DNA of 61,971 nt from an uncultured Mediterraneibacter sp. (GCA_944381495.1 CALWLJ010000020.1:1-61971), one strand, 5' to 3'. Positions 1-9,348 are shown, counted from the first letter of the stretch. Program-made: numbers and translations. The notes: a model not told the origin generated them from the sequence alone.

Positions 1-640
1 CATCATACCCTCCCGCAATCGTGTTGTACTTTGAGTTTTTTCAGCGGTGCGCCCGTAACCTTAAAAATCAGTTCGTCAACGCAGTCCGCATATCTGCCTT
101 GCGCAAGGAGCTGATTTTTCAGTTCCACAAGGCTATGTAGCAGGATTGTCCTTTCGTGGCTATCCAGATAAATGTGGAATTTCTGTTCTCTCATACGAGC
201 CACCTCCGTTTCTTCACTCTCATTATATGTAGGAATGCAAAGCAGCTCAAATGTGCAATCTTGGTAAAAAAATAAGCGTATCACTATCTCTAATGATACG
301 CCCTTGTTCTAAATGACTTCAAAATGCTTTAAAGCATCTTTAATTGCCTCCACTTTCTCTGCTGTCGGATGTTTTCTCGGCTGTTTCAATTCTTCTACCG
401 CATTAGGGGCATCATACATTGGCAAGCCCAAACTTCTCTTTACCTCTGCTATATAAGCGGTATGTACCTTGAAGCCATATTTCGCTTCTATGTATTCCTT
501 TATCATTTTGTAGGTAACTCGCTCTTTCGGCTTGTACGCCTCGGCTCTTTTAGCGATATTATCAAGTGGTACTTTGCCCTCTCCCTCGCCAAACTCCACT
601 TTTACGCTGATTGTGCTGTCAGGTTTTTTGTGGGAAAGCA
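1..640. mobile_element. probable end of an integrative element at the 3' end of rlmD
   Basis: The first 300 bases carry a small gene of a kind found near the ends of Firmicute conjugative elements. The last ~108 codons of the adjacent rlmD gene are an extra C-terminal extension that ordinary RlmD lacks. The 3' part of rlmD (rumA) is a known insertion site for integrative conjugative elements in Firmicutes, and such elements can bring a replacement gene end. I infer that the element lies to the left of the window and that the crossover was near 630-660, where the conserved VETVVLLS codons end. No integrase or flanking attachment repeat is visible here, so the boundary is approximate and the call is inference. 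Confidence 0.4.
3..194 (-). CDS. small conserved protein of integrative elements (63 aa, unknown function)
   Basis: A 63-residue protein starting MREQKFHIYL, complete to its TGA stop at 3-5. A longer reading from 284 is open, but the ATG at 194 has a GGAGG box 8 bases upstream, so I chose it. It is mostly helical and charged, with no membrane segment or metal motif. Close relatives, as I remember them, occur as short hypothetical genes next to recombination or relaxase genes in Tn916/Tn1549-type elements. Its place immediately downstream of the altered rlmD end supports an element origin. Function unknown. Confidence 0.6.
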   Translation of the reverse strand: MREQKFHIYLDSHERTILLHSLVELKNQLLAQGRYADCVDELIFKVTGAPLKKLKVQHDCGRV

Positions 641-2021
641 GTACAACCGTCTCCACATGCACTGTCATCCCAAACTGATCAAACGCCCTCACCTTCTCCA
701 GCTCATACCCCTCTCCGCACAGCACCTTCAGGTCTCTTGCAAGCGTTGCCGGATCGCAGCTGACATACACCACCTTCTCAGGAGCCATCCTGACGATTGT
801 TTCCAGAAGCTTCTCATCGCAGCCCTTCCGGGGCGGATCCACCACGATCACATCCGGATGTACTCCGGACGCATTTTCCCCCTGTTCCTCACCGCTGTTC
901 TGTTCGTAGAATGCCGGCAGTACTTCCTCTGCCTTTCCCACGAAGAACTCTGCATTAGTAATCCCGTTTATCTCGGCGTTGGTCCGTGCGTCTTCGATAG
1001 CCTGGGGCACGATCTCTACACCGTAGACTTTTCCCGCTTTCTGTGCCAGGAAAAGAGAGATCGTCCCTATGCCGCAGTACAGATCCCATACTGTCTCTCC
1101 GCCTTTGAGGTTCGCGTATTCCAGAGCCTGGCGGTACAGTTTCTCCGTCTGGACCGGATTAACCTGATAAAAGGAAAGGGGCGAGATCCGGAAACGGATA
1201 TCTCCAATCAGATCCGTGATGTATCCCTGTCCCCAGAGGATCTCATATGTGTCTCCCATGATCACATTATCCCTGCGGGTGTTGGGGCTTATTGTAATGC
1301 TTGTCATCCCTTTGATCTTTCTCAGTTCCCGGACAAGTTCCTCTCCGTGAGGAAGGACTGTCCCATTTACCACGAGACAGACCATGATCTCGCCGGTCCT
1401 GAATCCATAGCGCAGGAGGGCATGCCGTATCACACCTGTCCCGGTCTTCTCGTCATAAGCCTTCACATCAAACCTGCGCATAAAGTCCAGGATGATCTCC
1501 AGTATCTCCTTGTTCACTCCTACTCCAAGCGCACAGTCTGTATTGGCGATGATATCGTGCGTCCTGCCTGCATAGAATCCGGTCAGAGGGTTGCCTTCCT
1601 TGTCCCGGCCAAAGGGAAACTGGGCCTTATTCCTGTAACCAAAAGGATTTTCCATACCCACGACCGGCTCTGTCACCCGGTCAAGAAGTTCCGGGGCAAA
1701 TCCGCCGATCCGCTCCAGGTTGTTCCTGACCTTTTTCTCCTTGAATTCCAGCTGCTTCTCATAGGACATTTCCTGGATCTGGCAGCCGCCGCATTTTCTT
1801 GCAAAGGGGCATCGGGGCTCTACCCGGTCTGCCGAAGGACGTATGACCTTCATCAGCCTGGCATAGCCGTAATTTTTCTTTGCCTTCATGATCTTCGCTT
1901 CCACGAGATCGCCGATCACTGCATCTTTGATAAACAGCGTATAGCCGCCTGCCTTTCCGATTCCTTCCCCGTTCACCCCGATATCTGTGATCTCCATCAC
2001 AACAGTTTCATTTTTCTGCAT
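309..2021 (-). CDS. rlmD: 23S rRNA (uracil-1939-C5)-methyltransferase RlmD with extra C-terminal domain
   Basis: Methylates a uridine of 23S rRNA using S-adenosylmethionine. Residues 3-60 form a TRAM RNA-binding domain. Cys71, Cys77 and Cys80, with a later DCALG cysteine, make the [4Fe-4S] site. The SAM fold follows (DLYCGIGTISLFL), and VSCDPATLARDL carries the catalytic cysteine. The family normally stops soon after VETVVLLS. This protein continues for about 108 residues (SHKKPD to the end) with a helical, lysine-rich tail containing AEAYKPKERVTYKMI and GLPMYDAPNAVEEL. That tail is encoded by bases ~309-635, which look more AT-rich than the rest of the gene. I read it as a replacement end supplied by an integrative element. 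The main function is secure; the role of the tail is unknown. Confidence 0.9.
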   Translation of the reverse strand: MQKNETVVMEITDIGVNGEGIGKAGGYTLFIKDAVIGDLVEAKIMKAKKNYGYARLMKVIRPSADRVEPRCPFARKCGGCQIQEMSYEKQLEFKEKKVRNNLERIGGFAPELLDRVTEPVVGMENPFGYRNKAQFPFGRDKEGNPLTGFYAGRTHDIIANTDCALGVGVNKEILEIILDFMRRFDVKAYDEKTGTGVIRHALLRYGFRTGEIMVCLVVNGTVLPHGEELVRELRKIKGMTSITISPNTRRDNVIMGDTYEILWGQGYITDLIGDIRFRISPLSFYQVNPVQTEKLYRQALEYANLKGGETVWDLYCGIGTISLFLAQKAGKVYGVEIVPQAIEDARTNAEINGITNAEFFVGKAEEVLPAFYEQNSGEEQGENASGVHPDVIVVDPPRKGCDEKLLETIVRMAPEKVVYVSCDPATLARDLKVLCGEGYELEKVRAFDQFGMTVHVETVVLLSHKKPDSTISVKVEFGEGEGKVPLDNIAKRAEAYKPKERVTYKMIKEYIEAKYGFKVHTAYIAEVKRSLGLPMYDAPNAVEELKQPRKHPTAEKVEAIKDALKHFEVI

Positions 2022-2061
2022 AGCCTGCTCCTCTTCTCATACTCCTTCATCTGACAAGGTC

Positions 2062-2140
2062 CTTCTCTCACAAAAAACTTCACTCGCATAAACTTCTCTT
2101 ACAAAAATCTTCTCTTATAAAAATCTTCTCTTATAAAAAT
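2062..2140. repeat. short 16-bp tandem repeats between yhaM and rlmD
   Basis: Three tandem 16-bp units of the form CTTCTCTTAYAAAAAT occupy 2093-2108, 2109-2124 and 2125-2140; units 2 and 3 are identical. A decayed unit is visible from 2062 and partial copies continue to about 2160. The copies probably arose by slippage. There is no sign of coding. Confidence 0.8.
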
Positions 2141-2202
2141 CTTATTATATGCGATCTTCTCTTAAAATACAAAAGCCTCTCGTATCCTGTCCCATCACGC
2201 AG

Positions 2203-2234
2203 TCGGGGACGTAACCCCGATGCGTTACGCCCCC
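2203..2234. terminator. hairpin overlapping the end of yhaM
   Basis: CGGGGACGTAAC and GTTACGCCCCCG form a 12-bp stem with one G-U-type mismatch and an 8-base loop. It spans the yhaM stop codon. No T-run follows directly on the yhaM strand (a TTTTGTATTTT stretch lies about 40 bases further on), so it may be a processing or stability structure rather than a classic terminator. Confidence 0.4.
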
Positions 2235-3169
2235 GATGTTCTCCTCAGATTAGACTCAAACAATCTGTTATATCCAAGCCAATCTGTTCCTGTTTTTCCC
2301 TTAAATATCTCTGTCAGTGTCTGCATTTTGGCATCTGCATTGTCCGCCAGGTTCAGCGCCAGAGCCTCTGCCAGAGCCGGCTTCTTGGGCGAACCGTACT
2401 CCAGCTCTCCGTGATGGGCCACGATACAGTGCTTCAGCTCATTTGCCAGTTTCGGCGGGAAATCCGGTATCGTCCGGAGTGCCTCATCGATCATCTCCAC
2501 TCCGATCACGATATGTCCGATCAGCTGGCCTTCATCTGTATAGTCGTTGTCCGGGAATGAAGATAGCTCCCGTATCTTGCCGATATCATGACAGATTGCC
2601 GCGGCAAAGAGCAGATCTCTGTTCAGGATAGGATAAGCGCCTGCAAAGTATTCGCACATATGGAGAACGCTCAGTGTGTGCTCAAGCAGGCCGCCGGAGA
2701 ATCCGTGATGGACCGTCTTCGCCGCTGAATGTCCCTTGAATATCTTTATAAATTCTCCGTCTTTTACAAAATAATATTCCAGGAGCTGCTTCAGATATGG
2801 GTTGGATATCTGGCGAATGTATGCTGTCAGTTCCTCATACATTCCTTCTACACTTTTCTCCGTGGTAGGCATGTAATCTGCCGGGTTGTACTCTCCCTCC
2901 TGGGCTTTGCGGATCTGACGGATGTTCAGCTGCAGATTGCCATTGTAGCTGATCACATCTCCGAACACCTCTATGAAATCCTTCTCATCATAATCCGCGA
3001 TTCCCTGGGAATTGGGATCCCACACTTTTCCGTCCAGGGTCCCTGTTTTATCCTGCAGGATCAGGTTATCGTAAGGCTTTCCGTTTCTCGTCTCCGCAGA
3101 TCTTTTTCCCTTGCACAGATACACATTTCTTATTGTCTCACCTTCATGAAGTCCATTGATATATCTCAT
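2225..3169 (-). CDS. yhaM: 3'-5' exoribonuclease YhaM family
   Basis: 314 residues, the usual length for YhaM. An N-terminal OB-fold nucleic-acid-binding region (about 1-100, KGKRSAETRNGKPY then LQDKTGTLDGKVWD) is followed by an HD hydrolase domain. That domain has the metal-binding pattern GGLLEHTLSV, AAICHDIGKI and IVAHHGELEYGSP. The enzyme degrades RNA and single-stranded DNA from the 3' end in the cytoplasm. The ATG at 3169 has an AGAGGA box 11 bases upstream. It runs in the same direction as the neighbouring rlmD and htrA-like genes, each separated by a gap. Confidence 0.92.
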   Translation of the reverse strand: MRYINGLHEGETIRNVYLCKGKRSAETRNGKPYDNLILQDKTGTLDGKVWDPNSQGIADYDEKDFIEVFGDVISYNGNLQLNIRQIRKAQEGEYNPADYMPTTEKSVEGMYEELTAYIRQISNPYLKQLLEYYFVKDGEFIKIFKGHSAAKTVHHGFSGGLLEHTLSVLHMCEYFAGAYPILNRDLLFAAAICHDIGKIRELSSFPDNDYTDEGQLIGHIVIGVEMIDEALRTIPDFPPKLANELKHCIVAHHGELEYGSPKKPALAEALALNLADNADAKMQTLTEIFKGKTGTDWLGYNRLFESNLRRTSGA

Positions 3170-3243
3170 TTAAAATAATTCCTCTCTATTTCATTCCCAT
3201 ATGCCGCTGCCGCGCCAATTTTCTGCGGCACAGTTCAGCCAGA

Positions 3244-4518
3244 TTATTCTTTACTTCCGACTGTAACCGTAAACTCTACGTCCACATACCCGTCTGCCCC
3301 AAGACGTCTGGCTCCAATGGTAATCTGGCTTCCCGCTTCTGTTTCCAGCAGCGCTCTCTGATATGTAACCACACTGGTCACATCCTCACCATCCACTTTA
3401 CAGATCACATCCCCGATCTGTATTCCGGCGGACATAGCCGGTGAATCCGTCTCCACATCTGTCACATATATTCCGGCGGGCATCCCCTGTTCTTCCTGAA
3501 TCGCAGTAGTTACGGAAGTTCCCGAAACCCCTATATAAGGAACGCTGTCACCATTAGCCAGCAGCTCTATTACTGATTTCAATCCTGAGATGCCATAGGC
3601 ATTGACCGTGGCCATGCTCCTGCCTTCCCATATAGACGGCACCGCAATACCGATCACCTCGCCCTCCATGTTAAACAGAACGCTTGTCCCGCCATCTGCT
3701 GCCGCCACATCTGTGGCGATCACGCTGCACTCTCCGTCATAGAATGTATCCTTGTACTCTCCGGAACTGACGACTCCGTATCCGTATCCCCCGGCATAAC
3801 CAAACATATTGCCCAGGGCGATAACCGGGTCTCCCCGCTTGACCAGATTGGAGTTGCCCAGTACTGCAACCTTGATTGCTGACCATGTTGAGGAAGAGAT
3901 GCTGCTCCTTGGTACACTGAAAACTGCCAGTCCGATATTCCTGTCCTGCTTTTTCAATGTTGCGGTATAGACAGAATCATCGGCAAATGTCACGGTCCAG
4001 CTGTCCGCACGACTACACACAGAACAGTCTGCAAGGATAAGAAGCTCCTGGCCGTTATCGGCAGTAATAATACCTGTTACTGACGCCCGGATTCCTGTGG
4101 CCTCCGCTTCCCAGTCCTCCTCGCCGGATGTGCGGCTGACGGATACAATACCTTTTCCCGCTTCCCGTGCAAGACTGTACATACTTGACATAAGAGTCTC
4201 ATAATCCTGAGAATCCAGGACCTGCTCCTCCACCGGCTGTGTCTCCGTCTGCTGATCCTCATCCGATGGTTCTTTATCCTCCGGGATGGTAACTGTCTCC
4301 GGTTCTCCCCGGAAAATGTGCTCTGCCCATGGTTTAAGCGCAAAAAAAGCAAGGCAGGCAAAAACTCCCAGGATCACTCCGTATATGGCGATCCTAACAA
4401 ATTCCTTTAAAAGTTTTTCCCTGCTTATGGGTTTCGGCTTTATCGTCTCCTGCAGAAAAGAATACTCTTCATCGGGGCCCTGATCCGGTCCCGGATTCTG
4501 ATCTTTATGGTTCGGCAT
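3244..4518 (-). CDS. membrane-anchored HtrA-like PDZ protein, probably catalytically dead
   Basis: 424 residues: acidic, proline-rich cytoplasmic head (1-35), one membrane segment (about 41-62), trypsin-like HtrA domain, and a C-terminal PDZ domain (from about 320; GIQIGDVICKVDGEDV). The fold is recognisable from ALGNMFGYAGG, SGEYKDTF and NMEGEVIGIAVP. However, the three catalytic positions appear lost: no histidine where HtrA has NNHVV, GLAV in place of DLAV, and ADGGTSVLF in place of GNSGGPLF. I therefore read it as a scaffold or sensor pseudoprotease of the envelope. The ATG at 4518 is preferred over the upstream one at 4539 because AAGGAG lies between them, 10 bases before 4518. It is divergent from mutS2, with a 234-base shared upstream region. 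Confidence 0.8.
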   Translation of the reverse strand: MPNHKDQNPGPDQGPDEEYSFLQETIKPKPISREKLLKEFVRIAIYGVILGVFACLAFFALKPWAEHIFRGEPETVTIPEDKEPSDEDQQTETQPVEEQVLDSQDYETLMSSMYSLAREAGKGIVSVSRTSGEEDWEAEATGIRASVTGIITADNGQELLILADCSVCSRADSWTVTFADDSVYTATLKKQDRNIGLAVFSVPRSSISSSTWSAIKVAVLGNSNLVKRGDPVIALGNMFGYAGGYGYGVVSSGEYKDTFYDGECSVIATDVAAADGGTSVLFNMEGEVIGIAVPSIWEGRSMATVNAYGISGLKSVIELLANGDSVPYIGVSGTSVTTAIQEEQGMPAGIYVTDVETDSPAMSAGIQIGDVICKVDGEDVTSVVTYQRALLETEAGSQITIGARRLGADGYVDVEFTVTVGSKE

Positions 4519-4752
4519 AGGCTTTATTCTCCTTCGCATATTAGTATAACCGATTCGCCCCGATTGTTCAATAAGAGAAACGGCAAAGTTCCGGTCCTCT
4601 TGTTCTCAGTGTCCGAACATGAACGAGTTCTTTTAAAATGTACCTTAAGTAGAAAAAGCCTTTTCTTTACCGGGAGAATGGAGTAAAATGAGACATGAAT
4701 TACATTTTACAGGCCGCCGTGTATTCCTGCGGCCGCAGATTTAAGGGGTATT

Positions 4753-7128
4753 ATGAATCAGAAAACTTTAACGAAACTGGAATTTGACAAGATCATTGCG
4801 CTTCTTGAGGAGGAAGCTTCCTCCTTCCGTGGCAGACAGCTCTGCCGCCGGCTGAAGCCGATGACTGATATAGACAAGATCAACACATATCAGGAGCAGA
4901 CAGCCGCCGCTTTCACCCGGATCGTGCGGAAGGGCCGCATTTCCTTCGGGGACGCGGCACCTGTCGAAGAGTCCATGAAGCGTCTGGAGATCGGCGGCGC
5001 CCTGAGCATTACAGAACTGCTCCGGATCAGCCGTCTCCTTGCCAACACGGCAAGAGTCAAGTCTTACGGCAGACATGACACACAGGAGGACTCCGGTGAC
5101 TGTCTGGATCCGTATTTCGATCAGCTGGAGCCTCTGACGCCTCTGGCAAATGAGATCGACCGCTGCATCATCTCCGAGGATGAGATCAGCGACGACGCAA
5201 GCGGCACGCTGAAGCACATCCGCCGCAGCATCGGCGGCATTAATGATAAGGTGCATTCTACACTGACCGGACTGGTAAACGGATCTTTGCGCAATTATCT
5301 CCAGGATCCCATCATCACCATGAGGGGCGACCGTTACTGCCTGCCGGTCAAGGCGGAGTACAGAGGTCAGGTCCAGGGACTGATCCATGACCAGTCTTCC
5401 ACAGGATCTACGCTTTTTATCGAGCCTATGGCTGTCGTAAAGCTGAATAACGACCTGAAGGAACTCTATGCGAAGGAACAGGAAGAGATCCAGGTCATAC
5501 TGGCTGATCTGAGCGAACAGGCCGGACAGTATATCGAGGAGATCCGGGCAGACTACAGAGCAATGACTGACCTGGATTTCATCTTTGCCCGGGGAGCTCT
5601 TGCACTCTCCATGCAGGCCAGCCGTCCGGTATTCAATACAGATGGACGTATCCGTATCCGGGAAGGCCGTCATCCGCTTCTGGATGCGAAGAAGGTAGTG
5701 CCGATCACCGTATCTCTGGGAGAGGATTTTACTCTGCTTATTATTACCGGACCGAACACCGGAGGCAAGACCGTATCTCTGAAAACAGTGGGGCTGTTCA
5801 CTCTGATGGGACAGGCAGGTCTTCACATTCCTGCCGGGGACCGTTCGGAGCTGTCTGTGTTCCGCCAGGTATATGCGGATATCGGAGACGAACAGAGCAT
5901 CGAACAGAGTCTGAGTACCTTCTCCTCTCATATGACGAACATTGTCTCCTTCCTGAAAAAGGTAGACGAGCACTCCCTTGTCCTGTTTGATGAGCTGGGT
6001 GCAGGTACAGACCCTACAGAGGGAGCGGCGCTGGCAATTGCCATCCTGTCCTATCTCCACGGAAGAGGGATCCGTACCATGGCGACGACACACTACAGCG
6101 AGCTGAAGGTCTACGCGCTCACTACAGATGGCGTGGAAAATGCATGCTGTGAGTTTGACGTTGAGAGTCTGCGTCCTACCTACCGTCTCCTGATCGGTAT
6201 TCCCGGCAAGAGTAATGCTTTTGCCATCTCCGGGAAGCTGGGACTTCCGGACTTCATCATCGAGGACGCCCGGCGCAGGCTGAGCGAGCAGGATATATCA
6301 TTCGAGGATCTGCTCAGCGATCTGGAGGCCAGCAAGAAGACCATAGAGAAAGAGCAGGAAGAGATTGCCGCCTACCGTCGTGAGGCCGAGGCCCTCCGCT
6401 CCCGTGCGAAACAGCAGCAGGATAAGCTGAACGAGCAGAGAGACCGCATCATCCGCGAAGCCAATGAGAAAGCCAACGCGATCCTGCGGGATGCCAAGGA
6501 AGTGGCAGACGAGACCATTAAGAATTTCCGGAAATTCGGAAAGGAAAATATATCAGCGGCAGAGATGGAGAAAGAGCGGGAGCGTCTCCGTAAGAAGATC
6601 AATGATACGGCTGCCGCTTCTTCTCTGAAGGTTGAGAAACAGAAGAAGGCTTACAAGCCTTCCGACTTCAGGCTGGGCGAATCCGTGAAAGTCCTCAGCA
6701 TGAACCTGACCGGAACCATCGCTTCCAAACCGGATTCCAGGGGGAATGTGACTGTACAGATGGGTATTCTCCGTTCCCAGGTCAATATTTCCGACCTGGA
6801 GATCATCGAAGAGCCTTCGCCATACACGCCGAAGAAGCTGAACCGCACCTCCAAAGGGAAGATCAAGATGGGCAAATCTCTGACTGTCAGTCCGGAGATC
6901 AACCTTCTCGGAAAAACAGTGGACGAAGCCGTAATGGAGCTGGACAAATATCTGGACGACGCCATGCTCTCCCATCTGAATACCGTGCGGGTTGTACATG
7001 GAAAAGGAACCGGCGCGCTCCGGAAAGGAATCCATGAATATCTGCGCCGCCAGAAGCATGTCAAGTCCTACCGGCTCGGCGAATTCGGAGAAGGCGATGC
7101 AGGCGTCACCATTGTAGAACTGGGATAA
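4753..7128 (+). CDS. mutS2: MutS2 family protein (ribosome rescue / DNA-junction ATPase)
   Basis: 791 residues, the normal length. The N-terminal core and clamp regions lead to the MutS ATPase, with Walker A GPNTGGKTVS at about 333 and LVLFDELGAGTDPTEG as Walker B. A long coiled-coil linker (about 525-630) is followed by a KOW-like segment and a C-terminal Smr nuclease domain (VRVVHGKGTGALRKGIHEYL). In Bacillus this protein acts on collided ribosomes and has been linked to control of recombination. The start at 4753 follows an AAGGGG box. A hairpin (7139-7157, GGAGCGGA / TCCGCTCC) without a T-run lies between it and the response regulator gene. Confidence 0.95.
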   Translation: MNQKTLTKLEFDKIIALLEEEASSFRGRQLCRRLKPMTDIDKINTYQEQTAAAFTRIVRKGRISFGDAAPVEESMKRLEIGGALSITELLRISRLLANTARVKSYGRHDTQEDSGDCLDPYFDQLEPLTPLANEIDRCIISEDEISDDASGTLKHIRRSIGGINDKVHSTLTGLVNGSLRNYLQDPIITMRGDRYCLPVKAEYRGQVQGLIHDQSSTGSTLFIEPMAVVKLNNDLKELYAKEQEEIQVILADLSEQAGQYIEEIRADYRAMTDLDFIFARGALALSMQASRPVFNTDGRIRIREGRHPLLDAKKVVPITVSLGEDFTLLIITGPNTGGKTVSLKTVGLFTLMGQAGLHIPAGDRSELSVFRQVYADIGDEQSIEQSLSTFSSHMTNIVSFLKKVDEHSLVLFDELGAGTDPTEGAALAIAILSYLHGRGIRTMATTHYSELKVYALTTDGVENACCEFDVESLRPTYRLLIGIPGKSNAFAISGKLGLPDFIIEDARRRLSEQDISFEDLLSDLEASKKTIEKEQEEIAAYRREAEALRSRAKQQQDKLNEQRDRIIREANEKANAILRDAKEVADETIKNFRKFGKENISAAEMEKERERLRKKINDTAAASSLKVEKQKKAYKPSDFRLGESVKVLSMNLTGTIASKPDSRGNVTVQMGILRSQVNISDLEIIEEPSPYTPKKLNRTSKGKIKMGKSLTVSPEINLLGKTVDEAVMELDKYLDDAMLSHLNTVRVVHGKGTGALRKGIHEYLRRQKHVKSYRLGEFGEGDAGVTIVELG

Positions 7129-7181
7129 TCAAATACGGAGCGGATTCCTTCCGCTCCGGCGTCATAAAGGAGGACATTACT

Positions 7182-7883
7182 ATGGCCGTAAAACAGAAAA
7201 TTCTTATTGTCGACGACGATGAAAACATTGCAGAACTTATTTCACTCTATCTTACCAAAGAGTGCTTCGACACAAAAATCGTATACAACGGAGAAGATGC
7301 GCTGTCCGCCTTCGACACCTACCGACCCAGCCTGATCCTGCTGGATCTGATGCTCCCGGGCATCGACGGCTATCAGGTCTGCCGTGAGATCCGGGCAAAA
7401 TCCTCCACTCCTATCATCATGCTCTCAGCGAAGGGCGAGGTATTTGATAAGGTACTGGGACTGGAGCTGGGCGCAGATGACTACATTATGAAACCCTTTG
7501 ACTCCAAAGAGATGGTCGCCCGGGTCCGCGCAGTACTGCGGCGTTACCAGCCTGCCAGACATGAAGAGGAACCGGCGGAAAAGGCGAAATGCGCAGAGTT
7601 CGAAGACCTTACGATCAACCTGACTAACTACTCTGTCATGTGCGACGGCAAAAATGTGGAGATGCCGCCCAAGGAACTGGAGCTTTTATATTGTCTTGCC
7701 TCCTCTCCCAACCAGGTATTTACAAGGGAACAGCTTCTCGACCGGATCTGGGGATATGAATATATCGGCGACACCCGGACCGTAGACGTACACATCAAGC
7801 GGCTCCGCGAGAAGATCAAGGATCATCCACACTGGAAGCTGAGCACCGTATGGGGAATCGGATATAAATTTGAGACAAAATAA
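7182..7883 (+). CDS. OmpR/PhoB-type response regulator
   Basis: 233 residues. The receiver domain has acidic pocket DDD (11-13), phospho-acceptor Asp55 (LLDLMLPG) and the conserved lysine in MKPF. The C-terminal winged-helix domain has the family signature RTVDVHIKRLREKI. It starts at an ATG with AAAGGAGG 8 bases upstream. The sensor kinase begins 17 bases after its stop, so the two form a pair. The stimulus is not evident. No target operator could be identified. It is separate from the LytTR pair at 32131-34160. Confidence 0.93.
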   Translation: MAVKQKILIVDDDENIAELISLYLTKECFDTKIVYNGEDALSAFDTYRPSLILLDLMLPGIDGYQVCREIRAKSSTPIIMLSAKGEVFDKVLGLELGADDYIMKPFDSKEMVARVRAVLRRYQPARHEEEPAEKAKCAEFEDLTINLTNYSVMCDGKNVEMPPKELELLYCLASSPNQVFTREQLLDRIWGYEYIGDTRTVDVHIKRLREKIKDHPHWKLSTVWGIGYKFETK

Positions 7884-7900
7884 AGAGGAGCAGCTGGTTT

Positions 7901-9328
7901 ATGAAAAGTATTCTTCATCTGAAATTCATTGCATTATATGTGATCTTCGGATTCCTCTGCCTCTTCACTACAGCTACACTTACGACCCAGCTGGTATCTG
8001 ACCGTCTGGAGGAGGATCTCTCCCGGACACTTTACAGAGAGGCATCGTTGATCGCCAGCGATTACCTGCCTTCCTACTTCTCCGAAGACTCCTCCATCCA
8101 GGCGGTCCAGGCACAGCTGGCTGCCATGCGGCTGTATCTGGACTCGTCTCTCTGGTTTGTGTCAGATGACGGAACTCTGATCACCGCATCCAACCTTGAA
8201 GGAACATCCTCCCCCCCGGCGATCGATTCCTTCAACCCGGCGGAGATCGGCGGCAGCCAGTATATTACCGGCGACTATCACGGATATTTTAACGAAGAAG
8301 TCATCACAGTCATGGCTCCTGTAACACAGGGATTTTCCACCCGCGGTTATCTGCTGATCCACTGTCCTGTAAGTAATATTGATGAGCGCACTGACTTTGT
8401 TATGAGATCTATCTATATCACACTGATCGTTATTTTCGTTCTGTCCTTTATCTTTATGATCGGTTTTCATTTCTTCGTATATCGTCCTCTCCGGCAGATC
8501 TCAGAAGCCGCAAGACAGTATGCCCTGGGAAACCTGGGCTACGAGATTCCTGTCACCGCTCATGATGAGATGGGATATTTGTCGGCATCTCTCAATTACA
8601 TGGCGGTACAGCTAAAAGACATGGACGATTATCAGAAGAAGATCGTGGCAAATGTCTCTCATGATTTCCGCTCTCCGCTCACATCTATAAAAGGATACGT
8701 GGAAGCCATGGCGGACGGCACGATTCCCCAGGAACTTTACGGGAAATATCTCAATATTATCCTCTTTGAGACAGAACGCCTGACAGACCTGACCAGGGAT
8801 CTGCTCACGCTGAATGAATTCGATACAAAAGAGCTCATGCTGGATAAATCTGTCTTTGATATCCAGGAAGTCATCAAGACAACGGCGGAATCTTTTGAAG
8901 CTGTATGTACACCGAAACATATATCGATCGAACTTCTTCTGCTTCCCGGTACAGTAGGTGTATCAGCAGACAAAAGGAAAATCCAGCAGGTGCTCTATAA
9001 CCTGCTGGATAATGCGATCAAGTTCAGTGATAATGAATCTTCCATTACAGTTGAAGTGGTGGAAAGAAATGATAAGATCTTCGTCTCCGTGAAGGACCAG
9101 GGCATCGGGATCCCGCGGAAAGAACAGAATAAAGTCTGGGAGCGTTTCTATAAATCTGACCTTTCCCGGGGCAAGGACAAGAAGGGAACGGGTCTTGGCC
9201 TTGCCATTGTAAAGGAGATCATTCAGGCCCATGATGAACATATCAATCTCATAAGCACAGAGGGCGTTGGTACAGAATTCATCTTTTCTCTGAGCAAAGC
9301 ACAGAACGGATCCGGCCAGAAAAACTGA
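7901..9328 (+). CDS. HAMP-domain sensor histidine kinase
   Basis: 475 residues. Membrane segments at about 6-28 and 167-192 bracket a ~140-residue external sensing domain. HAMP follows, then HisKA with phospho-acceptor His254 (VSHDFRSPLTSIKGY) and a HATPase domain (LLDNAIKFS, DQGIGIPRKE, GTGLGLAIVKEI). It is the partner of the response regulator just upstream. Its last codons overlap the left arm of the terminator hairpin. The external domain has no motif I recognise; a convergent sugar-binding lipoprotein gene follows, but a functional link to it is only a guess. Confidence 0.93.
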   Translation: MKSILHLKFIALYVIFGFLCLFTTATLTTQLVSDRLEEDLSRTLYREASLIASDYLPSYFSEDSSIQAVQAQLAAMRLYLDSSLWFVSDDGTLITASNLEGTSSPPAIDSFNPAEIGGSQYITGDYHGYFNEEVITVMAPVTQGFSTRGYLLIHCPVSNIDERTDFVMRSIYITLIVIFVLSFIFMIGFHFFVYRPLRQISEAARQYALGNLGYEIPVTAHDEMGYLSASLNYMAVQLKDMDDYQKKIVANVSHDFRSPLTSIKGYVEAMADGTIPQELYGKYLNIILFETERLTDLTRDLLTLNEFDTKELMLDKSVFDIQEVIKTTAESFEAVCTPKHISIELLLLPGTVGVSADKRKIQQVLYNLLDNAIKFSDNESSITVEVVERNDKIFVSVKDQGIGIPRKEQNKVWERFYKSDLSRGKDKKGTGLGLAIVKEIIQAHDEHINLISTEGVGTEFIFSLSKAQNGSGQKN

Positions 9329-9348
9329 CCGGATCCGTTCTTTTTTAT
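9304..9348 (+). terminator. rho-independent terminator of the two-component operon
   Basis: ACGGATCCGGCCAG pairs with CTGACCGGATCCGT around a five-A loop, followed by TTCTTTTTT. Because the neighbouring gene converges from the right, it may serve both strands. Confidence 0.85.

Noticed and set aside
369-2054. Long open frame antisense to rlmD, and similar long antisense frames opposite gdpP, the redox fusion and other genes
   Set aside because: No ribosome site or recognisable protein; they are by-products of codon usage in the real genes.
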